A stretch of DNA of 64,000 nt from Streptomyces sp. LaPpAH-108 (GCF_000373625.1 NZ_KB891994.1:248001-312000); one strand, 5' to 3'; positions 1-8,766 are shown, numbered from the stretch's first letter. The notes: generated by a model not told the origin, from the letters alone. Translations and numbers: made by a program.

Positions 1-54
1 CTGGCGGAGGGCAACGGCCCGGCCGAGCTGGAGAACGGCCACCGGGTGGTCTGA
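1..54 (+). CDS. C-terminal end of an unidentified protein (cut by window start)
   Basis: An open frame runs from base 1 and ends at a TGA at 52-54; the last residues are ENGHRVV. Only 17 residues are visible, too few to identify a family. The gene enters the window from upstream on the + strand and ends 55 bases before the sirtuin gene. Confidence 0.5.
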   Translation: MAEGNGPAELENGHRVV

Positions 55-109
55 CCGTGCGGCGATATCCCCTCGCCGCCCCGCCCCCGCCCGCCCTACT
101 CTCGGTCCC

Positions 110-847
110 ATGGCCAAGCCCCTCGTAGCCGTCCTCAGCGGCGCAGGCATCTCCACCGACTCCGGTATCCCGGACTACCGCGGCCCCAACGGGCTGTGGC
201 GGCGGGATCCGGAGGCCGAGAAGCTGGTGACGTACGCGTACTACATGGCGGACCCGGAGATCCGGCGCCGCTCGTGGCAGCTGCGGCGCAAGAACCGGGC
301 GCTGAGCGCGGAGCCGAACGCCGCGCACCGGGCGGTGGCCGAGCTGGAGCGCTCCGGTGTCCCGGTGCGGGTGCTCACACAGAACGTGGACGGGCTGCAT
401 CAGCGGGCCGGGATGCCCGCCCGGAAGGTGCTCGAACTGCACGGCAACGCAAGGGAGTTCGTGTGCACCAAGTGTCACGCGAGGGGGTCGATGGAGGACG
501 CCCTCGCCCGCGTGGAGGCCGGTGAGGAGGATCCGCCGTGTCTGGAGTGCGGCGGGATCCTGAAGTCGGCGACGGTGATGTTCGGGCAGAGCCTGGACCC
601 CGTCGTCCTCGGCGAGGCCCTGTCGATCAGCAAGGCGTGCACGGTGTTCATCGCCGTCGGCAGCACGCTCCAGGTGCAGCCCGCCGCCGGTCTCGCCGGG
701 GTGGCCGCCGACCACGGCGCCCGGCTGACCATCGTCAACGCGGAGCCGACGCCGTACGACGACCTCGCCGAGGAGGTCGTCCGCGAGCCGATCGGCACCG
801 CGCTGCCCGGCCTGCTGAGCGCGCTGGCCGGGCGGTACGGCGACTGA
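110..847 (+). CDS. Sir2-family NAD-dependent protein deacylase (sirtuin)
   Basis: Cytoplasmic sirtuin that would remove acyl groups from lysines using NAD, giving nicotinamide and O-acyl-ADP-ribose. The 245 residues match the usual length of bacterial sirtuins. Visible are the NAD-binding GAGIS...GIPDYRG at residues 11-25, TQNVDGLH near 90, catalytic His111 in LHGN, a four-cysteine zinc site (Cys119, 122, 144, 147) and GST near 183. The ATG start has no strong Shine-Dalgarno. A macrodomain protein able in principle to consume its product lies about 15 kb away. The acyl preference cannot be read from the sequence. Confidence 0.93.
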   Translation: MAKPLVAVLSGAGISTDSGIPDYRGPNGLWRRDPEAEKLVTYAYYMADPEIRRRSWQLRRKNRALSAEPNAAHRAVAELERSGVPVRVLTQNVDGLHQRAGMPARKVLELHGNAREFVCTKCHARGSMEDALARVEAGEEDPPCLECGGILKSATVMFGQSLDPVVLGEALSISKACTVFIAVGSTLQVQPAAGLAGVAADHGARLTIVNAEPTPYDDLAEEVVREPIGTALPGLLSALAGRYGD

Positions 848-859
848 CCCCACGGCCGG

Positions 860-1369
860 TCAGAACAGGCTCTCCCCCTTCTCGGCCTTCTCGAACTCCA
901 GCAGCTTCTGCTTGCGGGCCAGGCCGCCGCCGTAGCCGGTGAGGCTGCCGGTCGAGCCGATGACCCGGTGGCAGGGGACGATGATGCCGATGGGGTTGCG
1001 GCCGTTGGCGAGGCCGACGGCGCGGGAGGCGGTGGGGTTGCCGAGGGCGGCGGCGAGCTGGCCGTAGCTCCGGGTCTCCCCGTAGGGGATGAGGGTGAGC
1101 TGCTCCCAGACCCGCTGCTGGAACGGCGTGCCCGCGAGGTTCAGGCGGAGGGTGAAGTCGGTCAGGTCGCCCGCGAAGTAGGCCGCCAGCTGCTCGCGGG
1201 CCTCGGCGAAGGCGCGCAGGCTGTCGTCGCGCGGGCCGAAGGTCTCCTCGGCGGGGCGGTGGCGCTGGCCCTCCATGTAGAGGCCGCACAGCGTGTCGTC
1301 GGCGTCCGCGACGAGCGTGAGGGGCCCGTAGGGGCTGTCGGTGACGGTGTGGTGCTTCATGGCGGTCAT
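860..1369 (-). CDS. ogt: Methylated-DNA--protein-cysteine methyltransferase
   Basis: Suicide repair protein that takes the alkyl group from O6-alkylguanine onto its own cysteine. The signature PCHRV has acceptor Cys133, and the upstream TPFQQRVWEQL and NP...VGLANGRNP segments are typical of the DNA-binding domain. Length (169 aa) fits the family. The start is the ATG at 1369: GAGGAAG sits 5 nt upstream and overlaps the stop codon of the preceding Ada/AlkA-type gene, so the two genes form an operon with translational coupling likely. Confidence 0.93.
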   Translation of the reverse strand: MTAMKHHTVTDSPYGPLTLVADADDTLCGLYMEGQRHRPAEETFGPRDDSLRAFAEAREQLAAYFAGDLTDFTLRLNLAGTPFQQRVWEQLTLIPYGETRSYGQLAAALGNPTASRAVGLANGRNPIGIIVPCHRVIGSTGSLTGYGGGLARKQKLLEFEKAEKGESLF

Positions 1370-1379
1370 GGCAACTTCC

Positions 1380-2936
1380 TCAGTCCGGAAGGACGTTGAT
1401 CGGGTGGCTGTCGGTCGCCCACAGGTACTGCACGGCGTACGCCCGCCAGGGCCGCCAGGCCTCGGCGCGGCCGGTGAGCGCGGCCGGGGTGGCGGGGAGC
1501 CCGAGGCGCTCGGCGGCGCGTCGTACTCCCAGGTCGGTGACGGGGAAGGCGTCGGGGTCGCCGAGGGCGCGCATGGCGATGACGTCGGCGGTCCAGGGCC
1601 CGAAGCCGGGCAGGTCGAGCAGGCGGGCGCGGGTCTCGGCCCGGTCGGACTCGGCGCCGAGCCGCAGCGTGCCGTCCGCGAGGTGCCGGACGAGCGTGGT
1701 CAGGGTGGTGCGCCGGGTGCGCGGCATGGCCAGGGTCTCGGGGTCCACAGCGGCCAGTGCCTCGGGGGTCGGGAAGAGATGGGTGAGCCCGCCCTCGGGG
1801 TCGTCCAGCGGTTTGCCGTGCGCGGTGACCAGGCGGGCCGCGTGGGTGCGGGCGGCGGCCGTGGACACCTGCTGTCCGAGCACGGCCCGTACGGCGAACT
1901 CGGCCTCGTCCACCGTGCGCGGCACCCGTCGTCCCGGCGCGCGGTCCACCAGCGGGGCGAGCGCGGGGTCGGCGCGCAGCCGTTCGTCGACGGCGGCCGG
2001 GTCGGCGTCCAGGTCGAGCAGGGCGCGGCAGCGGCTGATCGCCACGGTGAGGTCGCGCGGGTCGCCGAGCGTGAGACGGCAGGCGATGTGCCCGGCGGCC
2101 GGGGAGAGCGCCACGATCCCGTGCCCGTACGGCAGCGAGAGCGTGCGCCGGTAGGCGCCGTCCCGCCACTCCTCCACGCCGGGTACGGCGGTGGCGGCCA
2201 GGTGTCCGAAGAGGTTGCCCGGCTCCAGCGGGGCCCGGTACGGCAGCCGCAGGGAGATCGTGCCCGGGGTGGCGGCGGGGCCGACGGCCGGGACGCGGGC
2301 GCGCAGCTCGGTCGGGGTGAGGGCGTAGACCTCGCGGACGGTGTCGTTGAAGGTGCGCAGGGAGGCGAAGCCCGCGGCGAAGGCGATCTCCGCCATGGGC
2401 ATGGCGGTCGTCTCGATCAGCAGCCGGGCGGTCTGCGCGCGCTGGGCGCGGGCCAGGGCGAGTGGTCCGGCGCCCAGCTCGGCCAGGAGCTGGCGCTCGA
2501 TCTGGCGGGCGGAGTAGCCGAGGCGTGAGGCGAGGCCGGGGACGCCCTCGCGGTCCACGACGCCGTCGGCGATGAGCCGCATGGTGCGGGCCACCAGGTC
2601 GGCGCGCTGGTTCCACTCCGGGGAGCCGGGGCTGGCGTCCGGGCGGCAGCGCTTGCAGGCCCGGAACCCGGCCCGCTGGCAGGCGGCGGCGCTCGGGTAG
2701 AAGGTCATGTTCCGCGGCTTGGGCGGGACCACCGGGCAGCTCGGCCGGCAGTAGATGCCGGTGGTGAGCACCGCCGTGAAGAACCACCCGTCGAACCGGG
2801 CGTCCTTCGACTGCACGGCGTGCACGCAGTGCTCCCGGTCCAGGTGTGCCACCGAGGGCGCCGGGGCCACCAGGGTCACCGGGTTCGCCCCCGGCCCCGG
2901 CCCCGCACCTGTCGTCCCGCTCGTCGCTGTCCGCAT
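1380..2936 (-). CDS. Ada/AlkA fusion: methyl-phosphotriester sensor, AraC-type HTH and 3-methyladenine glycosylase
   Basis: Alkylation-damage sensor fused to a base-excision glycosylase. In order: an Ada-type zinc domain (CRPSC and CKRC cysteines, about residues 55-95), an AraC-type helix-turn-helix (about 110-190), an AlkA N-terminal-like region and an HhH-GPD domain. The last shows the hairpin LPGFGPWTAD and the presumed catalytic Asp near residue 468 in PVTDLGVRR. The start is set at the ATG at 2936; an in-frame start 51 bases upstream is less likely because it adds an unrelated leader. It is the first gene of a two-gene operon with ogt. By family knowledge, methylation of a zinc-site cysteine turns it into an activator, so autoregulation is plausible. 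Confidence 0.92.
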   Translation of the reverse strand: MRTATSGTTGAGPGPGANPVTLVAPAPSVAHLDREHCVHAVQSKDARFDGWFFTAVLTTGIYCRPSCPVVPPKPRNMTFYPSAAACQRAGFRACKRCRPDASPGSPEWNQRADLVARTMRLIADGVVDREGVPGLASRLGYSARQIERQLLAELGAGPLALARAQRAQTARLLIETTAMPMAEIAFAAGFASLRTFNDTVREVYALTPTELRARVPAVGPAATPGTISLRLPYRAPLEPGNLFGHLAATAVPGVEEWRDGAYRRTLSLPYGHGIVALSPAAGHIACRLTLGDPRDLTVAISRCRALLDLDADPAAVDERLRADPALAPLVDRAPGRRVPRTVDEAEFAVRAVLGQQVSTAAARTHAARLVTAHGKPLDDPEGGLTHLFPTPEALAAVDPETLAMPRTRRTTLTTLVRHLADGTLRLGAESDRAETRARLLDLPGFGPWTADVIAMRALGDPDAFPVTDLGVRRAAERLGLPATPAALTGRAEAWRPWRAYAVQYLWATDSHPINVLPD

Positions 2937-3024
2937 GCCTACAAGGATGGCCACCGGGAGGCCCGGTCGCTGGCGAGAATCCGACATGTACCTGGGGGTG
3001 ACCAGGCACCGCCCCGAGCCCTGG

Positions 3025-3912
3025 TCAGACCGACGCGCGATACGCCCCGACCCACTCCGAAGTCGTCCGCAGCCCCCCGAACGTGTAGAAGTGCGCTTTC
3101 ACCGCCCCGTGCCGCTCCGGGTCGTACCGCAGCGCCAGCTCGTGCAGGAAGCGGTCCGGGCCCGCCGTTCCCATGAGGTTGGTGAGAGAGAGGCCGTACT
3201 TGCGGGCGACGGAGGCGCTGGTGGCGACGCCGAAGCGGGAGGCGTAGCCGAGCAGCCGACGCACTCCGGCCGGGCCGGGGACGCCGACGCGCACGGGCAG
3301 CCGTATCCCGCGCGCCCGGACCGCCTCCAGCCAGGTGAGCACCGGGTCCACGGCGAAGCCGAACTGGGTGATGATCTCGCCGCCGAACCCCTCGGCACCG
3401 AGCACCGCCGCCTTGTCGGTGAGCGCGGACCACAGGGCGGGGCCGGTGAGGCCGGGGTGGCCCTCCGGGTAGCCGGTGATGCCGATGTGGCGTACCCCGT
3501 GGCGCTGGAGCAGTCCGGTGCGGATGACGGAGAGGGCGTCCTCGTACGGGCCCTCGGGGCGGGCGGGGTCGCCGCCGACCACGAAGACGTGCTCGCCGGT
3601 GCCGTCGGCGGCCAGTGCGGACAGGAACTCCTCCAGGTGGGCCCGGGAGGGCAGACGGCGGGCGGAGAGGTGCGGGACGGGGACGAAGCCGAGCCGTTTG
3701 ACCGCGCGGGCGGCGGCCAGCCGGGTGCCCAGGTCCTCGCCCGCGAGATAGGTCACGTTGATGCGGGTGCCCGGGGGTATGCCGGGGGCGGCCTCCTCCA
3801 GGCGGGGCACGTCCTTGCCGGTCATCTCCAGGGAGAAGCCGTCCAGCAGGGCGGCGCCCGTGCCCCCGGCTTCCGTCGCGCGGGCGGCCGGGGCGGAGGG
3901 GACGGGGTTCAT
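3025..3912 (-). CDS. metF: Methylenetetrahydrofolate reductase-like protein
   Basis: Flavin enzyme reducing 5,10-methylene-THF to 5-methyl-THF for methionine synthesis. The 295-residue protein has the single-domain TIM-barrel length of bacterial MetF. It shows FVPVPHLSAR near residue 78, HVFVVGGDP near 108 and ITGYPEGHP near 145, with the expected IITQFGF segment around 184. AAGGAG lies 4 nt before the ATG start. The gene stands alone; a 6-6 inverted repeat lies about 110 bases upstream. Similarity to MetF is clear, but whether this is the main methionine-pathway copy or a paralogue cannot be decided here. Confidence 0.85.
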   Translation of the reverse strand: MNPVPSAPAARATEAGGTGAALLDGFSLEMTGKDVPRLEEAAPGIPPGTRINVTYLAGEDLGTRLAAARAVKRLGFVPVPHLSARRLPSRAHLEEFLSALAADGTGEHVFVVGGDPARPEGPYEDALSVIRTGLLQRHGVRHIGITGYPEGHPGLTGPALWSALTDKAAVLGAEGFGGEIITQFGFAVDPVLTWLEAVRARGIRLPVRVGVPGPAGVRRLLGYASRFGVATSASVARKYGLSLTNLMGTAGPDRFLHELALRYDPERHGAVKAHFYTFGGLRTTSEWVGAYRASV

Positions 3913-4022
3913 CGTGCTCCTTGCGCGGCGGCCTCGCGCGTACGCGGGACCGCGTCATGAGGGGGTGGCCTCGGCCGATGATGTCACGCGCACGCGGACG
4001 CCTCGACGACACACCCGGAAGT

Positions 4023-4039
4023 AACGATTCCGTATCGTT
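4023..4039. promoter_or_regulatory. Inverted repeat upstream of metF, candidate operator
   Basis: The sequence AACGAT-tccgt-ATCGTT is a perfect 6-bp inverted repeat with a 5-base spacer, in the least GC-rich part of the intergenic region. It lies 110 bases before the metF start on the minus strand and 170 bases before the small + strand ORF. The shape suits a dimeric regulator, but no regulator gene is adjacent, and the site is an inference from symmetry alone. Confidence 0.35.
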
Positions 4040-4212
4040 CGGCCCGTAAAGCCGCACAGGTTGCCGTGGTTACCTGAGCCAAATCCGCAAGTGCTTTAAT
4101 GATCCGCCGACATCACGGCCGAATGCCCCTTCCTCCTGTCGCGTCACGAGGAGGCGGACACCCGGTGAACAGGTTCGGAACACGGCACGTTTTCCTTTTC
4201 GAGGGAGCTTCG
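4040..4212. other. Intergenic region between metF and the short secretory ORF
   Basis: No credible gene is seen between the metF start and the small ORF at 4213. The stretch holds a weak CAGGT...ACCTG dyad at 4057-4076 and AT-rich patches at 4087-4100 and 4191-4199, which look like promoter DNA for the + strand. It was compared by eye with SAM, cobalamin and c-di-AMP riboswitch cores and matches none. Confidence 0.4.
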
Positions 4213-4416
4213 ATGACCAGGCTCAATCGCGGGCGGTTGCTGCCCTCGGCGGGCACAGTCGTCGGCTCGGCGACCGCTGCGGCGATCCCCTCCGGACAAC
4301 CGGGGCCACCCGCCCCGACGACGCGTCAGAACCGCACCGCCCCTTGTCACTTTGCTCACGCTTCGCCCGTAATGCGGCATTTTTCCCTGTCGTACATTGC
4401 TACGCGGGCCGCATAA
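4213..4416 (+). pseudogene. Short ORF with a secretory start, probable remnant of an exported protein
   Basis: A well-placed GAGGGAG lies 5 nt before the ATG. The first 25 or so residues (MTRLNRGRLLPSAGTVVGS) look like a twin-basic signal peptide. After that the sequence loses protein character and stops at 67 residues. I read it as the intact 5' end of a secreted-protein gene whose body has been deleted or frameshifted. A real short peptide is the alternative. It lies about 100 bases upstream of the CDP-glycerol transferase-like gene in the same direction. Confidence 0.35.
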
Positions 4417-4514
4417 GCCATACGGCCACCCTTTCCGCCCCCGGCCCGCCGGGAGCGGTACACCCCCCGCATACGCTCACCCCGTCCGTCGCACCCCCAG
4501 CAGGAGCCCAGCCC

Positions 4515-6626
4515 GTGCCCTCCGCCGGACTCGTCACCCGTCGCATCGCGCAGCTGTACGCGGTGTTCGCGATATTCGCGCTCTTCGCGGCGCAGCTGAT
4601 CGGCGCGCTGCTGCCGATCGTGCCGCTCTTCGTCGCCGCGACCGCGGCGGGCGTCGCACTCGAAACGTACCTTCAGTACAGGCGGCCCGCGGCGCTGGCG
4701 CAGCTGAACCGGATCCGCCTGGACGTGACCGTGCGGCAGCTGCTGCGCGACATGCTCGTCATGGTGGCGCTGCTGCGGATCGAGGGGGTGGAGCCCCGGC
4801 GTGAGCAGGCCCCCCTGCTCGTCGCCCTGGGCGCGTACTACAGCCTGCACTTCCTGTGCCAGGCGATCGCCATCATGGTGCGCCGCGCCCGCTCGCTGCC
4901 GATCGTCACGCGCAACATCGACGCCGCCGAGCTGAACCTGAGCGCCGCGCCGCCGCGCATCCTGCTGCGCCGCCCGGCGCACCGGCTGCTGACCTTCGCC
5001 GTTCCCGGCACCGTCGGGCTGCTCCTGACCGCCCTCACCGCGCAGGCGCGCTGGGGCGCGATCGGCCTGGCCGTCTCCGTCGCGCTGATGGGCGCCGGCA
5101 CTCTGCACCTGGCCCGCTGGCTGACCGGCAAGAAGCGCGCCAAGAGCGACGCCGAGGTGCTGGAGTGGGTGGACAAGTGGCTCGCCGGCTACCGGCCGAC
5201 CGTCGCCATGTACTTCTCCGGCGGCACCACCTCCGCCTACCAGGCGAACATGTGGCTGTCCACGCTCTCCCAGCTGGAGCGCCCGCTGATCGTGCTGCGC
5301 GAGCGGTTCATGGTGCAGAAGATCGACGCCACCGACGTGCCGATCATCTGCTTCCCCAAGGTCTCCACGATGTTCGCGCTGGAGAACTCGACGCTGAAGA
5401 TGATGCTGCACCCGGCGAACTCCGGTAAGACCTCGCAGGTGCTGCGCATCCCCTCCATCAAGCACGCGTTCATCAACCACGGCGAGAGCGACAAGCTGTC
5501 CTCCTGCAACCCGTACGCCAAGGCGTACGACGAGGTGTGGGTGGCCGGTCCCGCGGCGCGCGAGCGGTACGCGCTGGCGGAGGTCGGCGTCGAGGACAAG
5601 GACATCGTCGAGGTCGGCCGCCCGCAGCTGGCCCCGATCCGGCCGTACGCCGGTCCGCCCACCGGTGAGTACACCCACGTGCTCTACGCCCCCACCTGGG
5701 AGGGCTGGGACGGCAACCCCGGCAACACCTCCGTGGTGCTCGCGGGCGAGAACATCGTGCGCAAGCTGCTGGCCGACCCCGGTGTGCGCCTGGTCTACAA
5801 GCCGCACCCGATGACCGGCTCCGTCGACCCGCGCGCGGGCGCCGCCAACGAGCGGATCAAGGCGATGATCCGCGAGGCCGCCGCGAAGCGCTCCGGTGCC
5901 CGTCCGGGCCCCGAGGCCGCCGCCGAGCTGGCCCGCCGCACCGCCGAGCTGGAGAAGCTGACCTCGGTCTCCTTCCGGCCGGGCGCCGACGAACTGGAGC
6001 GCATGCTGCTCCAGGGCACCCCGCAGGGTGACCGCGAGGCCGAGATCGAGCGAGCGACGGCCGCCTGGGAGGCCGCTTACTGGGCGTCCTTCCCGGAGTG
6101 GGAGCACCTGATCGTCACCGACGCGCGGCCCGCGATCTTCGCCTGCTTCAACATGGCGGACCTGCTGATCAGCGATGTCTCCAGCGTGGTCTCCGACTGG
6201 CTGACCAGCGAGAAGCCGTACGCCGTCGCCAACACCTCGGGCATGAGCGAGGAAGCCTTCCGCGCCGCCTTCCCGACCGTGACGGCGGCCACCGTCCTTG
6301 CACCGTCCGCGAAGGGTGTCCCGGGCCTGCTGAAGTCGGTCCGGCACCCCGAGAAGGACCGCTATGCCGAGCGGCGCGCGGCGCTGAAGGAGCACCTGCT
6401 CGGGCCGTCCGACCCGCCGTCCATGGAGCGCTTCCGCGGTGCCGCCGAGGCGCTGTGCGCCAAGGCCGACGAGCGCCGCGAGCGGATGGCCGCGCGGCTC
6501 GCCGCCCCGGCGATCCCCGCCCCGCGCGGCGCGGGCGACGACGACGCGGCGCGCGAGGCCGCCGCGGAGTCCGTGGAGGCTGTGGAGTCCGTGGAGGGTG
6601 ACGCGGAGGACGCGGTCACCGCGTAA
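4515..6626 (+). CDS. Membrane-linked CDP-glycerol glycerophosphotransferase-like protein
   Basis: Predicted polymerase or transferase of the teichoic-acid (CDP-glycerol glycerophosphotransferase) family, moving polyol-phosphate units onto a cell-envelope acceptor. The N-terminal 210 residues hold several hydrophobic segments (about 10-50, 75-120, 160-205). The catalytic half follows, with FINHGESDK, VGRPQ, YAPTWEGW, YKPHPMTG and LLISDVSSVVSDW, which are the conserved blocks of the family. The tail is acidic. The start is the GTG at 4515, which has GGAG 8 nt upstream; a longer frame reaching back to 4344 has no site. A strong terminator follows. No other teichoic-acid genes are adjacent, so the acceptor is unknown. 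Confidence 0.85.
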   Translation: MPSAGLVTRRIAQLYAVFAIFALFAAQLIGALLPIVPLFVAATAAGVALETYLQYRRPAALAQLNRIRLDVTVRQLLRDMLVMVALLRIEGVEPRREQAPLLVALGAYYSLHFLCQAIAIMVRRARSLPIVTRNIDAAELNLSAAPPRILLRRPAHRLLTFAVPGTVGLLLTALTAQARWGAIGLAVSVALMGAGTLHLARWLTGKKRAKSDAEVLEWVDKWLAGYRPTVAMYFSGGTTSAYQANMWLSTLSQLERPLIVLRERFMVQKIDATDVPIICFPKVSTMFALENSTLKMMLHPANSGKTSQVLRIPSIKHAFINHGESDKLSSCNPYAKAYDEVWVAGPAARERYALAEVGVEDKDIVEVGRPQLAPIRPYAGPPTGEYTHVLYAPTWEGWDGNPGNTSVVLAGENIVRKLLADPGVRLVYKPHPMTGSVDPRAGAANERIKAMIREAAAKRSGARPGPEAAAELARRTAELEKLTSVSFRPGADELERMLLQGTPQGDREAEIERATAAWEAAYWASFPEWEHLIVTDARPAIFACFNMADLLISDVSSVVSDWLTSEKPYAVANTSGMSEEAFRAAFPTVTAATVLAPSAKGVPGLLKSVRHPEKDRYAERRAALKEHLLGPSDPPSMERFRGAAEALCAKADERRERMAARLAAPAIPAPRGAGDDDAAREAAAESVEAVESVEGDAEDAVTA

Positions 6627-6642
6627 CCGCGCACACGACGAA

Positions 6643-6688
6643 GGCCGCCGTGCGGGACCACTGATCCGGTCCCGCACGGCGGCCTTTT
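6643..6688 (+). terminator. Intrinsic terminator after the CDP-glycerol transferase-like gene
   Basis: A 17-bp perfect stem (GGCCGCCGTGCGGGACC with its complement at 6668-6684), an 8-base loop and TTTT at 6685-6688. It lies 16 bases after the stop codon and 29 bases before the convergent acetyltransferase gene, so it may serve both. Confidence 0.92.
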
Positions 6689-6716
6689 CCCTGCCCCCGT
6701 TTCCCTGTCCCGCCGC

Positions 6717-7049
6717 TCAGCCCAGGTGGCTGTCCAGCCACGTGAGGACGTCGGGGGTCACCGGGTCGGTGATGTCGGCGAACTCCTCGTGCCGCTCCAG
6801 GAACTTCGCGACGTACGGGCAGACCGGCACGATCCGCTTGCCCGAGGCACGCACGTCGGTCAGCGCCTCCTGGACGAGCCGGGCGGCCAGGCCCTGTCCG
6901 GCAAAGGCGTCGTCGACCTCGGTGTGGTAGAAGACGCGCTGGTCACCTCGGTCGCGATAGGCGGTGAGTCCGGCGCGCTCGCCGTCGACGTGGATCTCGT
7001 AGCGGTGCTTGGCGGTGTTGTGCTCGACGGTCGGGGTGGGCTGGGTCAT
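6717..7049 (-). CDS. Small GNAT-type N-acetyltransferase-like protein
   Basis: A 110-residue protein of the compact GCN5-related family that covers only the core acetyl-CoA fold. It shows the YRDRGDQRVFYHTEVDDAF strand region and the pyrophosphate loop GQGLAARLV near residue 58, followed by PVCPYVAKFLE, a typical ending of this subfamily. The natural substrate is not known for these short members. It is convergent with the gene to its left. Confidence 0.8.
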   Translation of the reverse strand: MTQPTPTVEHNTAKHRYEIHVDGERAGLTAYRDRGDQRVFYHTEVDDAFAGQGLAARLVQEALTDVRASGKRIVPVCPYVAKFLERHEEFADITDPVTPDVLTWLDSHLG

Positions 7050-7106
7050 GGGATGCCTTTCGGGCTTTCGGACCTGTGGAAAAGGTGCTCCCGGTTCGGC
7101 CGGGGC

Positions 7107-8042
7107 TCAGCGGCGCCCGGGGTTGCCCCGTGGCCGCAGCGCCGCGTTCGGCAGCTCGGGGGCGGGGAGCCGGTCCCCCGGGTATCCCTCGACGGCACCG
7201 AAGCGGCCGGACGCGCTCTGCCACTCCTCGCGGGCCTTGACGATGTCCTCGTGGCTGCGTCCGATGAAGTTCCACCACATGACGATCTCCTCCTCGAACG
7301 GGGTGCCGCCGAGCAGCACGGTCCGCGCGAGGTCGTCGGTGTCGTTCGTGAGCGTGAGGGTGTCGCCGCCCGGGGGCAGATGGCCCAGCTCGGCCCGGTC
7401 CAGCGACTTACCGTCCAGCCGTACCCGCCCCTGGTCGACCAGCAGGCCGTGCTCGAAGGCGGGGTCGACGGCGAGGGTCAGCGTGGCGTGCGGCCGGAGG
7501 ACGATCTCGGCGCCGAGCAGGGGCGTGAAGGTCCGCACGGGTGACCGTCCGACTCCGGGGAGAGTCCCCAGGAAGACCCTGATCTCGGCGCCGTCGACCC
7601 GTACGGGCGCGGGGACGTGGTGCTGGAAGTCCCGTTCCGTGTCGCGGTGTTCCTCCGGCAGGGCGACCCAGAGCTGGACGCCGTGCAGGACGGTGGTCCC
7701 CGGGGTGGAGACCTCCGAGTGGCAGATGCCGTGGCCGCCGGTCATGAGGTTCAGCTCGCCCGACCGTACGAAGGCGTGGCTGCCCAGGCTGTCGCGGTGC
7801 TCGATCTCCCCGCTGAACAGCCAGCTCACGGTTTGCAGCCCGGTGTGCGGATGCGGGGCGACGTCCATGCCGCCGCTCACGGAGACGTCGTCGGGGCCGT
7901 AGTGGTCGGCGAAGCACCAGGCGCCGATGGTGGTCCGCCCGCGCTGCGGCAGAGTCCGGCGGACGGTCATGGCGCGGGGCCCGCCGAGGGGTACGTCGCG
8001 CGGGGTCAGTACGTCGACCCGTTTCTCTTCGCCGTTGCTCAC
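7107..8042 (-). CDS. Pirin-family bicupin protein
   Basis: A 311-residue pirin, a two-cupin metal protein. The N-terminal cupin carries the metal-ligand motif DVAPHPHTGLQTVSWLF (about residues 62-78) and a further histidine in MTGGHGICHSEVS. The start is a GTG at 8042 with GGAGGAG 6 nt upstream. Bacterial pirins act as quercetinases or as metal-dependent regulators; the sequence does not say which. It is divergent from an AhpD-like gene across an AT-rich gap of about 120 bases, suggesting shared control in response to redox stress. Confidence 0.9.
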   Translation of the reverse strand: MSNGEEKRVDVLTPRDVPLGGPRAMTVRRTLPQRGRTTIGAWCFADHYGPDDVSVSGGMDVAPHPHTGLQTVSWLFSGEIEHRDSLGSHAFVRSGELNLMTGGHGICHSEVSTPGTTVLHGVQLWVALPEEHRDTERDFQHHVPAPVRVDGAEIRVFLGTLPGVGRSPVRTFTPLLGAEIVLRPHATLTLAVDPAFEHGLLVDQGRVRLDGKSLDRAELGHLPPGGDTLTLTNDTDDLARTVLLGGTPFEEEIVMWWNFIGRSHEDIVKAREEWQSASGRFGAVEGYPGDRLPAPELPNAALRPRGNPGRR

Positions 8043-8162
8043 GCCCGGCTCCTCCCGCCATATGTTGTTCTACATTCAACTAATATCGCCATCATAGAGC
8101 GATCACCCCCACAGGTACACCCCGCACAGCGAGGGGCCGGTCAGGCCCCGGAGGAGATCAGG

Positions 8163-8651
8163 TTGAGCACCCACACGGACGCGGACACCTCCCGGCGCGT
8201 CTTCATCGACAAGCAGAGCCCCGCCGCCCAGCAGGCACTGATCCGGACCTCGGAGCAGGTGCGCGCGGTCGCCGCCCAGGCGGGCCTCGATCGCACCCTC
8301 GTGGAGCTGGTCAATCTGCGCGTGTCCCAGATCAACGGCTGCGCCTACTGTCTCGACGTCCACACGAGGGCGGCGACGCGGGCGGGCGAGACCACGCAGC
8401 GGCTCGGCGTCCTGGCGGCCTGGCGGGACACCGAGGTGTTCACCGCGCGGGAACGCGCCGCACTGGCCCTCGCGGAGGCGACCACCATTCCCGGCGACGC
8501 CGGGCTCCAGGAGACGGCGTGCGCACAGGCGCGCGAAGCGCTCACCGATGACCAGATATCGGCCGCGATCTGGGTCGCGGTCACCATCAACGCGTTCAAC
8601 CGGGTCTCGATCATGAGCAAGCATCCGGTGCGCGCGGCACGGCAGGCGTGA
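8163..8651 (+). CDS. AhpD-like carboxymuconolactone decarboxylase-family protein
   Basis: A 162-residue member of the AhpD/CMD fold. The redox motif is INGCAYCLDVHTRAA (about residues 58-72), with the CxxC pair and following His typical of alkylhydroperoxidase-type proteins rather than of true CMD decarboxylases. The start is a TTG at 8163, supported by GGAGGAG 6 nt upstream; no ATG or GTG in frame has a comparable site. It is divergent from pirin, and the pairing suggests a common stress inducer. Confidence 0.87.
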   Translation: MSTHTDADTSRRVFIDKQSPAAQQALIRTSEQVRAVAAQAGLDRTLVELVNLRVSQINGCAYCLDVHTRAATRAGETTQRLGVLAAWRDTEVFTARERAALALAEATTIPGDAGLQETACAQAREALTDDQISAAIWVAVTINAFNRVSIMSKHPVRAARQA

Positions 8652-8766
8652 GCAAGCGGCCATCGCGGACATAAGGAATGATCGCAACAAATGGCTCCAC
8701 CCTCACCAGCATCCCGATTTGTTGAAGCTTCACACATCGACTTAAGTGTCCCAGAAAGGCCCTCGC

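Noticed and set aside
3913..4100. Possible SAM or cobalamin riboswitch in front of metF
   Set aside because: No conserved core of either class was found on the minus strand; only short dyads are present.
8064..8080. GTTG...CAAC dyad between pirin and the AhpD-like gene as a MarR operator
   Set aside because: Only 4 bp per arm are symmetrical; too weak to report as a site.
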